Source of the DNA: Gymnogyps californianus
Taxonomy: Eukaryota > Chordata > Aves > Accipitriformes > Cathartidae
Direction of reading: 5' to 3'
NCBI RefSeq assembly: GCF_018139145.2
Contig: NC_059476.1
Span: forward strand, 13,261,001-13,325,000
DNA: 64,000 nucleotides
The position numbers and the translations under genes were made by a program. Within the stretch, counting starts at the first letter, position 1. Every line of letters begins with the position of its first letter. Below are positions 1-11,724 of the stretch, one piece after another. The notes beneath the pieces were generated by a model. That model had not been told where the DNA came from. It saw only the letters and a list, made by a program, of their open reading frames with translations, and made no database searches.

Positions 1-1290
1 AAAATAAATCCAAGAAAAGAAGCAAAAATTACCCAAGTATATTGGATTGCCATCAAAATGTTATTTCTACCACATCAAGCCAGGTTAAAGTCTATTTCAC
101 TTTATTAATAGCTGGGAGTAATTATCTTTAGAACCAGAGATTAGGGGGTGTCTTATTAGTTGAGCTGTATGTTCAAACTACACTGTAACCATTAAGCTGT
201 CTCTTTATTTTACATTTCAAAGATTTAAATAAGATACATAAACACAATCTATGTTATTTACTTTAATAGAGTAGCTTAATTGCTCCCCAAGCTTTTCCAT
301 CTGTATTATAAATTATCACAAGACACAAATAGAGAGCAAAAGGAGCAGCCACATAGATGACACCATAACCTTCCAGTGACATACACTGCCACTCCTCTGC
401 ACTGAGCACTTAACAGCATACATTAAATATGTAGTGCCTCAGACATAAAATTGTTTAAGTCCAGGGCAAGTTAAAGATTTATTTTTAAAAGGAAGATAAG
501 AAGATCGTCATCCTGGTTATGCAATTGAGACCAAAAAGCTGTAAAATGAAACACCTATTAGTCATGTTTTTATTGTTGTTACTCCCAACTCATGGAGCTG
601 ACAAGAGAGCCATGGCACATAATCATTCTTGGATGCATCAGAAAAGATGTTACAGACCACAGCTAGCTATACATGTATGGTGGTGGCAGTGCATCTCATT
701 ACTCCCTGCCACAAAGAAATAAATCTCTCCCACTGGAGCTGAGGAGAGTATGCACATCGGAGGCTTTCTAAGGAAAATTTGTAGGGAGTGAATGTTTGCT
801 GCACTGGTAGACAGTAGGTGGAGGGATTCACATGCTACGGCTCATTTTGGAGCCCTCATGCCCCAGAGGATAAGCATGAATGTCCCTCGGTTGCCAGGCA
901 AGGAGATGCACCTCCGAAGTCAGACCTTTCATGCATGATGGTGAATGAAATGTTAATGCCTTTTGCCTATACTTCTCATGAGTTCCGTCAGATCTCCCTT
1001 TGCTTTGTTTGTCTAAGGAAATGACACACAAATCCATACTGAGGTCTAAAACTGAGGATAAATGTTAGCTCCTCATAAATGTTGGGCTTGATCTCATGGA
1101 ACAACCTCAATTACTCAAGGGAAAGTGAAGACAAGTTTTTCCTGTACAGTCTGAGTAGAGCTAGTTAGAAGAGGAGAAAAAAATCCACAAATAAACCCAC
1201 TTTCCTTAAAGGAATAATCTCCTATTGCAAAACACAACAATGCTTTGCAAAATCAGGTAGATTTTTCCAGAACTGCATTTTGGATAAATA

Positions 1291-1322
1291 TGTGCATGCA
1301 TGTTTGTGTGTGCGTGTGTGTT
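1291..1322. repeat. Imperfect (TG)n microsatellite
   Basis: An alternating TG tract of about 32 bp interrupted by CA steps (tgcatgcatg) and one CG step. It is short and degenerate, so it is probably only weakly length-variable. Confidence 0.8.
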
Positions 1323-1809
1323 GGGGAGGAAAGTCTAACAATCTCAAGGCGTCCTGCTTCAGCAGTTTTGACATTAAATAATTTGATTGATCTATCAAAG
1401 GAGCATTCTGCTGAATTTAATTTTCATCATTATATTTCACTTTATATGATTAAAAAAGAGAAGGGAGGGTAGAGGCAGGTCAGTGAAGCTTATCTGTATA
1501 TATAGCATGGAGTTTCTTATGAGGGTTTTTTTGCAATTTTATTTTATAAAGGATTTTTTTAAAATTCCTTTTTTATCCACTAAGAATAGGAAAATAGCAA
1601 ATATGGAAACCTCAACATCATCACACAAACAGTGAGCTCACCTGAGAGCTGCAGAGCTTGGTGGTTTTTAACAATCTTTCTCATGCTTGAATCTGACAAC
1701 TTGACTGACATTGAGCTTTGGTGGGACTCCGGGTGGATGTAGTTCCCTGGCTCTGCTCTACTTACAGGAATCGGGACTTTGCAGTCCTCGCAGCTGGCTG
1801 CAGGAGCCG

Positions 1810-1871
1810 ATCAGGAAGCCTCTGAGCCAAGGGAAAGATCTCTTTTAATATCAGGAAGCTTTTGAGTCAGA
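1810..1871 (+). repeat. Diverged 20-bp direct repeat, 40 bp apart
   Basis: Two copies of ATCAGGAAGCYTYTGAGYCA start at 1810 and 1850. The three differences are all C in the first copy and T in the second. This may be a local duplication followed by C-to-T decay, or chance; there is no sign of a target-site duplication. Confidence 0.5.
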
Positions 1872-2828
1872 TCATATAATCAAATATTACGGTGATGAGA
1901 GTCAGAAAATGTAGATAGGCAGATGAAAAGATAGATCACCAGAACTACTTCAATACCTTTTTGAAATAACTAAAACAAAGAGATACAGAAAACTTAGATA
2001 CTACAAAAAGAAAGAATCAAATTTGCATCTGTTATGCGAGATACTGTGTTCAATCATGTGCCTGCTCTTTAACCGTGTTATTTCCACTTGCACATTGAGC
2101 AGATAATGTAAACCTCTTGGTGTACCAAATCAAAGCTTTGTCACTTAAAATAACAAAGATTTGTTAACATGACCGTCCTGGTAGAAGACTGATTATCTGC
2201 AAGGCCTGGTGGAAAACTGTGACCTACTAAACCCTAATTAATTTACTTTACTATCATTTGTTAGCATTCACTCACATTAAAAAAGCATTAAAAAAAAGAA
2301 ATAAAAGTCAGAGTGACTTTGGATTTGCTTGATTCTAATATGCAGCACTCTACTACCTCCTCCACTCCTGTGATTTGCCATTGGCTCATCCTCCTCAGGA
2401 CATGAAAGAGCATTTCCAAGCAGCAGAAACTGCCTTTGATGAATGGAGTTTGTGTCACTTGACTGTATAGAAAAAGTCAGTAATTCACAAAAGGTCTCTT
2501 CCACAACTGCAAATTCTAGTCCTTCTCTGCTGAATTGAGTAAAAGTGTCATCTGCCTGCCTAAACCCAGAGCATGTTTTTATGTTTCTTTTGGTTTATAC
2601 ACACCTGATAAAAGCAGATTTGATTAACGTTCTCCCAAATGGAAAAATGTAACAACTGATCAATCTTAGCACTTCTAAAGATTTAGATCCAAACCACCAA
2701 TAAGTTGCAGGTGGCTTTCCAAAAAGGTCTCACAGGAAGTGGTGGAGGATAAAACTGGGCCTGCTGTGTCAGGCTCAAAGTCTGCCCCATCATCTTAAAA
2801 GTTTCAGGGACACAGTCATCTGTGACTT

Positions 2829-2853
2829 ATCTGATTTAATAGGTTAATCAGAT
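2829..2853. repeat. Inverted repeat with TAATC-type arms
   Basis: Arms ATCTGATT (2829-2836) and AATCAGAT (2846-2853) are perfect reverse complements around a 9-nt spacer. AATCAGAT and neighbouring TAAT cores resemble binding sites of homeodomain factors, so a dyad protein site is possible. Nothing else supports a function. Confidence 0.5.
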
Positions 2854-5093
2854 GATTGTTATATTTCATTGTGATACTTTTTGTTACCCAAAAAAAAGCC
2901 CAATTTCCTTTTTGAGTTCTTTTTCTCTGGGACGTCTCGCATCCATGATTTCCACAGCTTAATTTTGCATTGTAAGACAGAATCTGAAGTTGGACAGAAG
3001 TTTCTCACTCTAGGTTTTTCTCATTGAACAGCTACAGACTAGCTTGAGACAACCTGGCCGTTTAATGGCTGCTTGGTGCTATCAGCTTAGGTTGCATAGT
3101 CTCAGTTTTCTATTTGAAATTCTATACTACCTGTGATCAATACATTTTTGATGCTATTATTAAAAGGACTCAATTAAGGAACAATTAAGTCTTAAGAAGA
3201 AAAAAATCCTTAGATTTGACTGGAATTTTTATGAGGAAATATTTTTCCCATGGAAATAACTGACTCATTAATAGCTCTACAAATTGTCATACAAATGAAT
3301 ACATACACTGAATATCCCTTTCTTATGTGTGTTAGATAGCTGAGATCAGTACTGTTTAGTGACAGTCATGCAGCAGAACTACTGCACTGTGAAGAAAGAG
3401 CGTTCCAGCACTGGTAGCTAAGGTGTAGCTTAGCTCAAGTACGAAATATGCAGTAAGACCAGAAAGGTTGAAAAGAATGAGTTGTGCTACCGCCAGCATA
3501 TTTCACAGTCAGCTATCCTCAGTGTTGGGATTTGAAGACCTCTCACATCCTAACTGCATATCAGGGTTAGGTCTTTCATGCACACGCTAGGTCAATATTT
3601 TCTCTGTGAATATCTGTGGAAGCCAGTGAAATCATCCGTTGCTACAGGTAAGTTGTTAGACCAAGTGGTCTACTGGCCTGTATGCCAAGATAGCAATTTT
3701 TGCACTGTGGAACCGAGGATCATATACAACCAAATGCAACACTGAGCAAATGCTGTACATTGAGTCCTTCCAAAGGTGCCAGAGACAAACACCTTCATGA
3801 AACACATGCAGAATATTTATAACACACTGTGACAACAAGCCTTGAAGGATTAATTTTTCAGGTTGTAAAGGCACTGTGTGATCAATCTCAAACCACAGGG
3901 GAGTGATACCCATTCTTCCGAGAACAAAGACATTTCTCATTCATAGATGGGGTATGATGGAGAATCTTGTTGGGACAGAATTTAGATGGTGTTAAAAGAT
4001 ACTATTCAGAGATATTTTCTTATTTTTTCATTGCTGATATGTTGATATTTTTCTGTGATGAGGCTATTTAAATCCCTGCAACAAGTAGAAGCAGTCTTTT
4101 TGAAAGAAACTCCTTCCTTTTGTGAATGTTTATACACTGGCCAGGAGGAAACTTAGAAGTCTATGAAAGCTCTGCATCTTTAAAATTGGTATCACATAAA
4201 CTGCTAATAGGCTGCATACTCTGAGAAGTAAGAGTCTGGTGTAGTATCTTCCACCAACCCATTTCACCACTGGTTTTACAGGTCCCAACATGGAAGTCTG
4301 TTATAAAGGGCCTCAACTGAATAAAAAAATAAAAGAAAAAAAAAATTGAGTTCTAAGCTTTGAAGACTCTTAAAACCCCTTTTCTTTAGGGAGGAAAGGT
4401 GACTGAAGAAAAACAATACCTCCCTGCCCCCAATCTCCCAAAACCTCAAAGCCAGCAACATTACAAGCCTTTCCTCTGATGTTGGCATGGGTGATTCATA
4501 TATGAATTTGTTTAAGAAAGCAGGTAGATGTTGTAGATGTTGCAATTCTCTGTTATCAGGAGAGGTGGAATAGCTTACCAGCAATATTATCTGAGCAAGA
4601 CCATCATACTGTCACTAATGTCTATGCAAAGACTCCAGATCAGCATTGCCATGATAGATTTATATTTCTTCTAAAGCTGGGACCTTGATTCCTACTGAAG
4701 TCTTGCCTTCCTAATCATCCACTGCCATTGCATTGAATGTCATGTATTTTAAAACTCAGTTATCACCCTCTCTCTTTTTACTGATTTTTTTCCTACATGT
4801 TAAAAGGTCTGTCATTTCTGAATGACATTAAGATTGACACCTGGCACCCCTCTCCAGTACATAACCTGTCATACTGAAAATGTACAATGGCATCACCTCA
4901 CACAGAGGAGAAGAACATGCTAAAATGGGACAGAACCATTTCCTTCCTTGGCTCGCTGCTTACACCTTTTCCCTTGAGTCATGAGAAGTTCCACATTATG
5001 AGCCTACAAGGTCAGCAATAGGGAAGTTCTTGAGCATTTCCCAGTAATAGGGTTATAAAGAAGGAATAACTTTAAGTTACAGTAATGGGGTAC
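2854..5093. other. Non-coding stretch, no gene seen
   Basis: Two open frames on the - strand, 3656-3940 (94 codons) and 4276-4584 (102 codons), were considered and rejected because their products have no recognisable motif. A near-consensus + strand donor (CTACAG then gtaagttg) sits at 3648-3649, but the nearest upstream acceptor candidates have poor pyrimidine tracts. No interspersed repeat was recognised. Confidence 0.65.
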
Positions 5094-5109
5094 TTTTTTT
5101 TTTTTTTTT
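5094..5109. repeat. T16 homopolymer
   Basis: Sixteen consecutive T residues. No interspersed-repeat body is recognisable beside it, so it is not clearly the tail of a retrocopy. Confidence 0.9.
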
Positions 5110-5331
5110 AAAAGCCAAGATGTTATAACCATTTAATTAAGATAATAATGGGGCACTTTCTTACAAAAGAACAGAGCTTGCTTGGTATACATCATCTTGG
5201 AAAATTCCCTCTCACCCTCAAACTAACAGGTCATATTGGATGTCATTAATTCAGCTAAGTAGCTCTAGGGCACTCTTGAACTTCAACCCAGAGCACAAGG
5301 GAGCGGAGGCAGGCTGCCAGCTAGTAACTCT

Positions 5332-5390
5332 GGGGAAGGAAGAAAGAAAAAAAAAAAAAAAGAAAAAAAGAAAGGAAGGAAAAGAAAAAA
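5332..5390 (+). repeat. 59-nt uninterrupted purine tract
   Basis: Every base in this interval is A or G, as GGGGAAGGAAG leading into A runs broken by single Gs and GGAAGG units. Long purine tracts can form triplex DNA and are length-variable. The open frames crossing it on either strand are low-complexity artefacts. Confidence 0.9.
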
Positions 5391-7674
5391 TGGCCTCAGT
5401 TACAGACAATGATTTTGATCTAACTGAAGATGGGCTGCCCACATGTGTTAAGAGTTAAGGACAGTAAGGAGAGAGAAGTGCTTTTTAAAATAAGTTATGC
5501 TGGAGAAATGCCTGTGGATTCCTCACTGACCAAATTTGTTTTGTCAGGCTGCAAGCTTGCAAACAAGTCTCAGAGGCTGAAAGGTATGCTTGCTGGAGTG
5601 TAACTCCATCCTCTTGCAAAGACGGGATTTAACATCAGCAAGCAAAATGTTAACATTCATCCTCAAGCTTGGCATCTTCAAGCAAGAGTCTGCAGAGACC
5701 AAGTCTATCCTCCATTGCCCCAGCAGTAATCACAGAAACCCTTGCAATGTTGGTTTCAGTTAGCTCTGGAAACTGATGGTTGCCAAGTCATTCTCAAAGA
5801 GCCTACTCAGGAGAACAGTTTGGCTTTCAAAGGTCCTAACAATGACATACTTCCGTGACTTTGAAGACTGTGGGTGAAGAAGAGCTATCAAAGTGATGAG
5901 TTGAGGGAAGCATTAGTGCTCCTTTACCAAAACAACTCTTTTCCAGTCATGGTTGTGCTGAATTCAACAAAATGGTGAATACAGGTGGACGTGCAAAGTG
6001 GGAGGGATTAAAGAATATATGCCAGTCACTAAACTTTTCTTAATGAAGGATAAGTGTGTTAAGGAAATCACGAACAGATCTCTCCTCCTGGGGGAAAAAA
6101 AAAAAAGTCTACCACTTGATGGTGGTAGGTGGTAGCAAAGTCCAACATAGGAGGTAACAAAGAGCATTTTCACATTTCTACAACTGCTCTGCAAGGAGAG
6201 TTTTTAAAGGGAACCAGAGGTTCATTTCTGACCTGGTTTTAAGCTTGGCCATAATTCTTCAACCTCATTAGTCTGTGCACAGATTTAATCTTTTCTGACA
6301 TCAGCTTTACAGAGGGAAACATTTCATCTACTAGAACAACAGATCACCTCAAACAAGACTTATCCAGGTTCCTAAAGCCAAAGTAGTCTCACAACTAATA
6401 TATGCCAGTTATGCTAATAGGTTTCCCAGTGTTTCATTTAATCAGCATGGATTGTTCAAACAGGCCTGGGTTTATAATGAAGCCACTAAAATACGAACTC
6501 CTTGCAAAATAAATAGATAGAGAAATTAAACTCCCTGGGGAGAAGTGAATTTTTTTTTTCCCATCCCTGTTAGCAAAGAGTAGCCACTTGTACACTTAAC
6601 AGAAGGTGATCTCTAGCTACAGGGAGTCTGTCTCATAAGTGCTTCCTGGATTCACAGAATAGTATTGATTGGGAAAAACAAAACAAAACCAAATGCAGTC
6701 TGTGGAAACTCTAATAACACTTGAAATTTGTCATTACATGATTTATTTTCCTTCTCCTCAATGCAAAGGAGTTTTGCCCCATATTTATTTTAAGTGCATC
6801 CTGATGTACCGCAGCTGTGTGTTCTCTTTTGGGAATGGATCTTGTGAATTGTAATATTTGAACCATGAGAAGGGAAGTTCTACATGCATGATCATTCCCT
6901 TGATCTTTACAGGATTGGACCCTAAGACAAATGGTGTGTTAAAGCTTACAGAAGAGGGAAAACAAAACACAGAGAGAATGTGAGTCTTTTGAAAATGAAA
7001 TGGGAATGAGACTGACATAAGCAGTAACAGCAGCCTACCCACATTATTTATTTTTACCACTCCTAAATCCACTTCTTGCTCATTTTGAAATTACAGTCCC
7101 TATATTTCCCACAATAAAGTATACCAGATCAAGCATCCCTTTCTACTATCTCCCCAGAATAACGCAGATCAAAAATTATGCCAGATTTCAGCTAGGCTCT
7201 TTAAAACCTCTTACAGCAGAGAAAACTGAAGTGTCTCTGAATTACCCCTGTCCCTTGAATCCATCAAACTGACAAGATGCATCTACTGCCTTCTTCAGAG
7301 AATATAACAATGCCATGGTCCCCCACACAGTCCTACAGGCCACTAATGGAAAATATAACTGAATAAATTTCCTCCACCTGTCAACTCCATTCTTTCTAGA
7401 CAAATATAATCCTTCTTTCTGCTGCAGTGACCACTGCGGTCCAAAGATGAGATTTGACTTGGGATGGGCATATCAAAGTTATGTGTGCGCTTGCTACCGT
7501 TGTAATATCAGCAGCTTTGTAACCTCTACCTTTTTTTCCCATCAGTCAGCCTCAGAGTTGAATATGTTCCTGCATGAAAGGAGGAGACTAGGAAAGCTCA
7601 CAGGAAGGAAGAAAAACTGAGAAAGGTGAACTTGTTGATCTGCAAGATCATCTCCAGACTCCGATAGTGCTTTT
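5391..7674. other. Non-coding stretch, no gene seen
   Basis: No convincing coding region. Short A and T runs occur near 6.1 and 6.55 kb. A motif at 6651-6675 faintly resembles the reversed end of a CR1 LINE but is too short to call. CpG frequency rises towards the right end, from about 7.43 kb, into the open frame described next. Confidence 0.65.
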
Positions 7675-7965
7675 CTATTGCATAAATTCAGTTTGGGTCT
7701 TGTGTATAACGAGAATCGCAAGCTCACTGTTTATAAACTCTTTCAAGCGCAACAAAATCAAGGCGCTGCATTCACTTCTTACCTCTTTAGCCATATGCTC
7801 GTATGTAGTGTAACCATCTTGGTTAAGGTATAGATAAAGCTCCAGTATTAAATGCTGCAAGTTATCATATGGATACCCAGCAAAGAACAGAGGGACTAGA
7901 AAGCAGGCTACACCCTGCACCATACACATACATCCAGTCTCTTCTGGACAACATTTTAATACAGC
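7675..7965 (-). other. CpG-enriched open frame; possible exon or decayed CDS
   Basis: A stop-to-stop open frame of 96 codons on the - strand. Inside it, 7783-7895 could be a 113-nt exon: ctttctag ends at 7896 as acceptor, the donor reads GAG then gtaagaag at 7782, and the frame stays open for 37 codons, including the stretch YPYDNLQHLILELYLYLNQD and ending at a codon boundary. The surroundings (7.43-7.83 kb) contain about nine CpGs, more than the nearby DNA. I do not recognise the product. The run NQDG superficially resembles part of an EF-hand loop, but the spacing to the acidic position 12 is wrong. It could equally be a chance frame or the remains of a coding sequence. Confidence 0.25.
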
Positions 7966-10900
7966 TCAGGCTGTATTTTTATTAAAAAGAAATAGCTACA
8001 GGCCTCCCAGAGAATTCCACAGAAGCTTAGGAAAAAAATGTACTCACTACTGCCATAGGGCGCAAGTGTGGTCTGCATGTGAGGTATCTCTCTGAGTACT
8101 TCATTTACAGATGAATTGCCCACAGGCTCCTCTCCACATTGTATATTTCAGTTACAGGATTTTGTAGGACCAATACAAAAGATACGAATGTGGTGTGGTT
8201 TCCTCTGTGCAGCTTTTTACCTAAAACCTCTCAAGGCAATCCACACTGCTACAAACACGAACATCTACACCCTGTCTTTGAAGTAAGGCTAACCACCACC
8301 CCATACTGGCAGAGCTTTGGGGCCATGCAGGGATGGTAGCTACTTTCTGTCATCACACATCCCCATGCTCTTTTTAATAAGGCACAGACAGACCAAAATA
8401 ATAAGGAAAAGAGGCATAATCCAACACCACCCATCTGTCCCAAACTCAGGTCTTCCTAAGCAGAACTAATGAATGACAGGCTGACAGACAGTAACAAGAA
8501 TAGTAAGCTCATGGATAAAATGGGATTATGCTAATTCAAATCACTTTTAGTACAGGAGACTTCAGTGATATCCTGAAAAGTTGTCAGGTTAAACACAGAA
8601 ATATCACTGCAATCCCTTCTGCTTAATTTATTTTTTCCATCCTCTGTGTTACCGAAGTTTTTGCAATGTACCTTCCTACTTTGTTATTTGTAAAAATGTT
8701 TGAATTATATGACTGAACCAGATTGGCATGAGCTAAAGTTGCCACAACCTAGTCAACTCTTTTATTACCTTCATGAAATAGAGGTCTTTTGTTTTCTGTT
8801 TTGTTTATTTTTTTCCCAAAGCAATAGTTGCTTGAGTTATGTGATTAAATACATTAACCTTGTCCTCTTTAACAAAAAAAAAGAATCCACTGACGTGTTT
8901 TGAGCTTGCTTGACCTGTATTAAAAAAACTTGAAAAGCAACAGTATCAGGAGAAGGCTCATCCACTTTATAGTAGGCAGAGACAAATTAAAAGATACTTT
9001 TAATCCATTGTCACATTTTAAACCCCATGATCTTTAAGCCACTTTATGATAGAAGCTCCTCCCTCATCTGGAAGGTTTGTGATTTGCAATACCAAAGTGT
9101 TACAGCTGCGGTCCCAGAACTAATCCTTATCCCTGCCCCTTATAGGTGGCTTGTGACCTAAAGGTTGCCAGTAACGAATGCAATATGCATTGGGGAGCAG
9201 GTAATAGATAAAACTGTGCCTGTGGAAGGGAACTCCTCTTTTGTCCTGCTGTTCAGCCTCTGCACATCAGCCTGTCTTTTTGCAACCTAATCATGTGTAT
9301 AAGGTTAAATACATGCTATGAAAGGTGAAAAACTCCCTGGGATCAGTTCTAGTGCTAACCTATATCAAATACAGACCCAACCAAATCAATTAGGTGCAAC
9401 TGCTGTTCAGGATTTTCTGAGCTGACTGTTTCCAGGCCATTTTCTCTTTGTCTTTTGTCACAGCTGTTGTATACAAACCATTCAACCAGATCTAGTGTTT
9501 TAGTTTTCAAATTACTTATTGATTCATATACAAGGAAGGGGATACAGGGGGCAGATAATTTAAAGCTAAAAATATCTCTTCCACTCATAAAATGACACAG
9601 ATTCTTTTTTACTGGATAATAGAGAAGAGTAAGTGGTATGCTGTGATGTTCCTTTGACTGAGACTTGAGAAAAGTATCGCAGTGAACTTCTACTTGAGAA
9701 TGTCAAAACTCAAGGCATTTCAGCTATCTCAGGTGCTTAGTTTTCAGAAAAGGCCTCTTCTCTTGCCTCCAAGGCTTTTAAACTATACTAAGAACATGCA
9801 GGTCAAAGCAAGCTCTTCTTGAATTTGAAATTTTTGTGTTTGTCATAAGAGCTGCTGTGCTTTTTTTTTTTTTCTTTCCCCTCCACCAGGAAAAGCATTG
9901 CTTTCTGTGAGAACTGTAAATTTTCAGCTTCCCTCCAAAACTATACATCAGATCAGCAAATTTAGAGATGCAGTAACCGAAATATATAAGAACAAAAAAC
10001 CAGCAGCACCACCAACAAAAAGACTTTTCAGGAGAAAACAGTGCAGACTTTCTGTTGCCATATGAAACCAGCCCTGTGTCCAACACGGTCATGCCCCATC
10101 ATGTTTAACATTAGTCTTTGATCAAATAGGTTCAAATTTTAGATAACTGTTATCAAAATAACTGTTGTTTCATTTATTCATTCAGTCCCATTTCTCAGCA
10201 CAAATAGTTAAACATCCAAGAACTGCCCCATAGACATTTGTGGTACCTTGGTAACACCCTTCAAGCCGACTTTTTCACATTCATTGATCAGAATAATGTT
10301 CTCAGATCTATAACCCTGCTGTACACAGGTAGGATAGCCAATACATAAAAAAACTTGTTATGGTGGAAGGTGTTAAATGCAACGACTGGTTTTTATCCAG
10401 TAATAACAGCCATTTACCTCTATGCAAATAGCAGCTGGAGAATCAAAGATCCTACTAACTCATAAAAGAATGGAGTAAGCTCTTACTTTCAGGCTCAAAA
10501 AGCCTGTGTTCAGTAGAAAAACCTACAGACAAAGAGGAGATCATCACGCAAGGCATGAATGGTTGGTTATGTGGGTGGGCTGAAAAATGTAGTTCAGATA
10601 TAACCTCTTGGAGGCAGCAACAGGTTGGATGACAGAGAAAGACCTATGAGGAAGAAATGTTCCTTCCATTACAGGAAGAACAGAGGATGCTTCATCTGGC
10701 ATAGAGCTCACTAGAGTCACACAGGTGGGGATTTCTGCACAAAGAAATTGCCTACCATTGTTTTTCCACACACACTGTACTCAGGTTACTAAAAAAAAGA
10801 AATATCTAAAAGCTATTTGACTGATATCATCAGTGCTTCCACCTGAAAGAAATAACCCTGCAAGCCCTAAATGTTGGTCAACTCATAACACAGGGAAATA

Positions 10901-11704
10901 ATCTCTTTTAAAAAAAAATAATTATATAGAAATAAAAAGCAAGATCATTCATCATTGTTGCTATAACCTTATAAAGCCTCTGTGGGTCAGTTCATATGGT
11001 AAAAAAGAACATAGCTTTTTAATGCTTTTAAAATTTTTTACTTTTTACTATTCCCGACTGTTGAAAAAGCTATCTTGAGACCAGAACACTCAAAGAGAAC
11101 ATTATGTATTTCTATTTCTACCCCCCCAAGTAAAGGCACTTGAAATTCATTTCTAGCTAAATTTTACTAAAGAAAATAGTTATTAAATAATTATCTGCAA
11201 GATACATTTTTTGACTGGTAGTAAATTTCAACTAGCTCTATATAATAAAGTCATTGTTAATTAATTAGCAATAAATGTACCCTGTATTTTTATAAGCAAG
11301 TACAAGTGAAACGTAAGTAAGGTGAGTCATGAATCTTCCTAACAAAATCCTTCATACCATGGGAGATGACCTGGAAGATTAAAGCTGGCACAGACAATCT
11401 TCTGATTTCCTGCCACCCACTTTGATTAAATGTCTCTTTAAAACCAGTAAGGAGATATCTACCCTCATGCCAATGTTTCCCCAAGCTTAGCTGCGTGAAG
11501 CAGGTCTTTGAGGTCTGATGTTGTCCCTCTGCAATGGAAGGAACTGTGTGATAAAAAACGAAATGAAAAACCAAACAAAAAACCCCAATAACCAGACCTG
11601 GAGGATCTTACATGTTAAAGAGGCTCACAACTGATTTCCCCCAAGACCACCTGAATTTCTGCTTGTTTCTATTTCCTTTCCTCGGCTCCATGGCTTCACA
11701 TTCC
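7966..11704. other. Non-coding stretch, no gene seen
   Basis: Open frames reach only about 104 codons (9778-10092, - strand) and carry no recognisable domain. A strong polypyrimidine tract with AG at 8819-8820 has no matching donor nearby. A T13 run lies at 9861-9873. A perfect octamer ATGCAAAT at 10422-10429 is followed 2 bp later by the E-box CAGCTG, a pairing that can be regulatory but can also arise by chance. No interspersed repeat was recognised. Confidence 0.6.
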
Positions 11705-11724
11705 AGTGGATCAACAGATCCACT
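11705..11724. repeat. Perfect 8-bp hairpin with AACA loop
   Basis: AGTGGATC, then AACA, then GATCCACT, a perfect stem of 8 bp. It lies at the left end of a locally GC-richer patch (11.69-11.91 kb). No terminator role is expected in a vertebrate genome, so this is only a structural note. Confidence 0.6.

Larger units (their letters stand above)
1..2828. other. Non-coding AT-rich stretch, no gene seen
   Basis: All open frames here are under 80 codons and show no family resemblance, so I read the stretch as intergenic or intronic. It holds an imperfect TG microsatellite near 1.3 kb, a somewhat GC-richer patch at about 1.63-1.83 kb and a short diverged direct repeat at 1.81-1.87 kb, each listed separately. 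A good donor-like site on the - strand lies at about 1630 (CAG followed by gtgagc in reverse complement), but no convincing acceptor pairs with it. Confidence 0.7.

Noticed and set aside
5240..5458. Lys-rich open frame across the purine tract
   Set aside because: Low-complexity translation of a simple repeat.
6651..6690. Reversed CR1 LINE end (TTCACAGAATAGTATTGATT)
   Set aside because: Similarity covers only about 20 bp and does not extend into the expected flanking sequence.
7795..7840. EF-hand loop in the - strand frame at 7.7-8.0 kb
   Set aside because: The acidic residue falls at loop position 11 rather than 12 and position 1 is not acidic.
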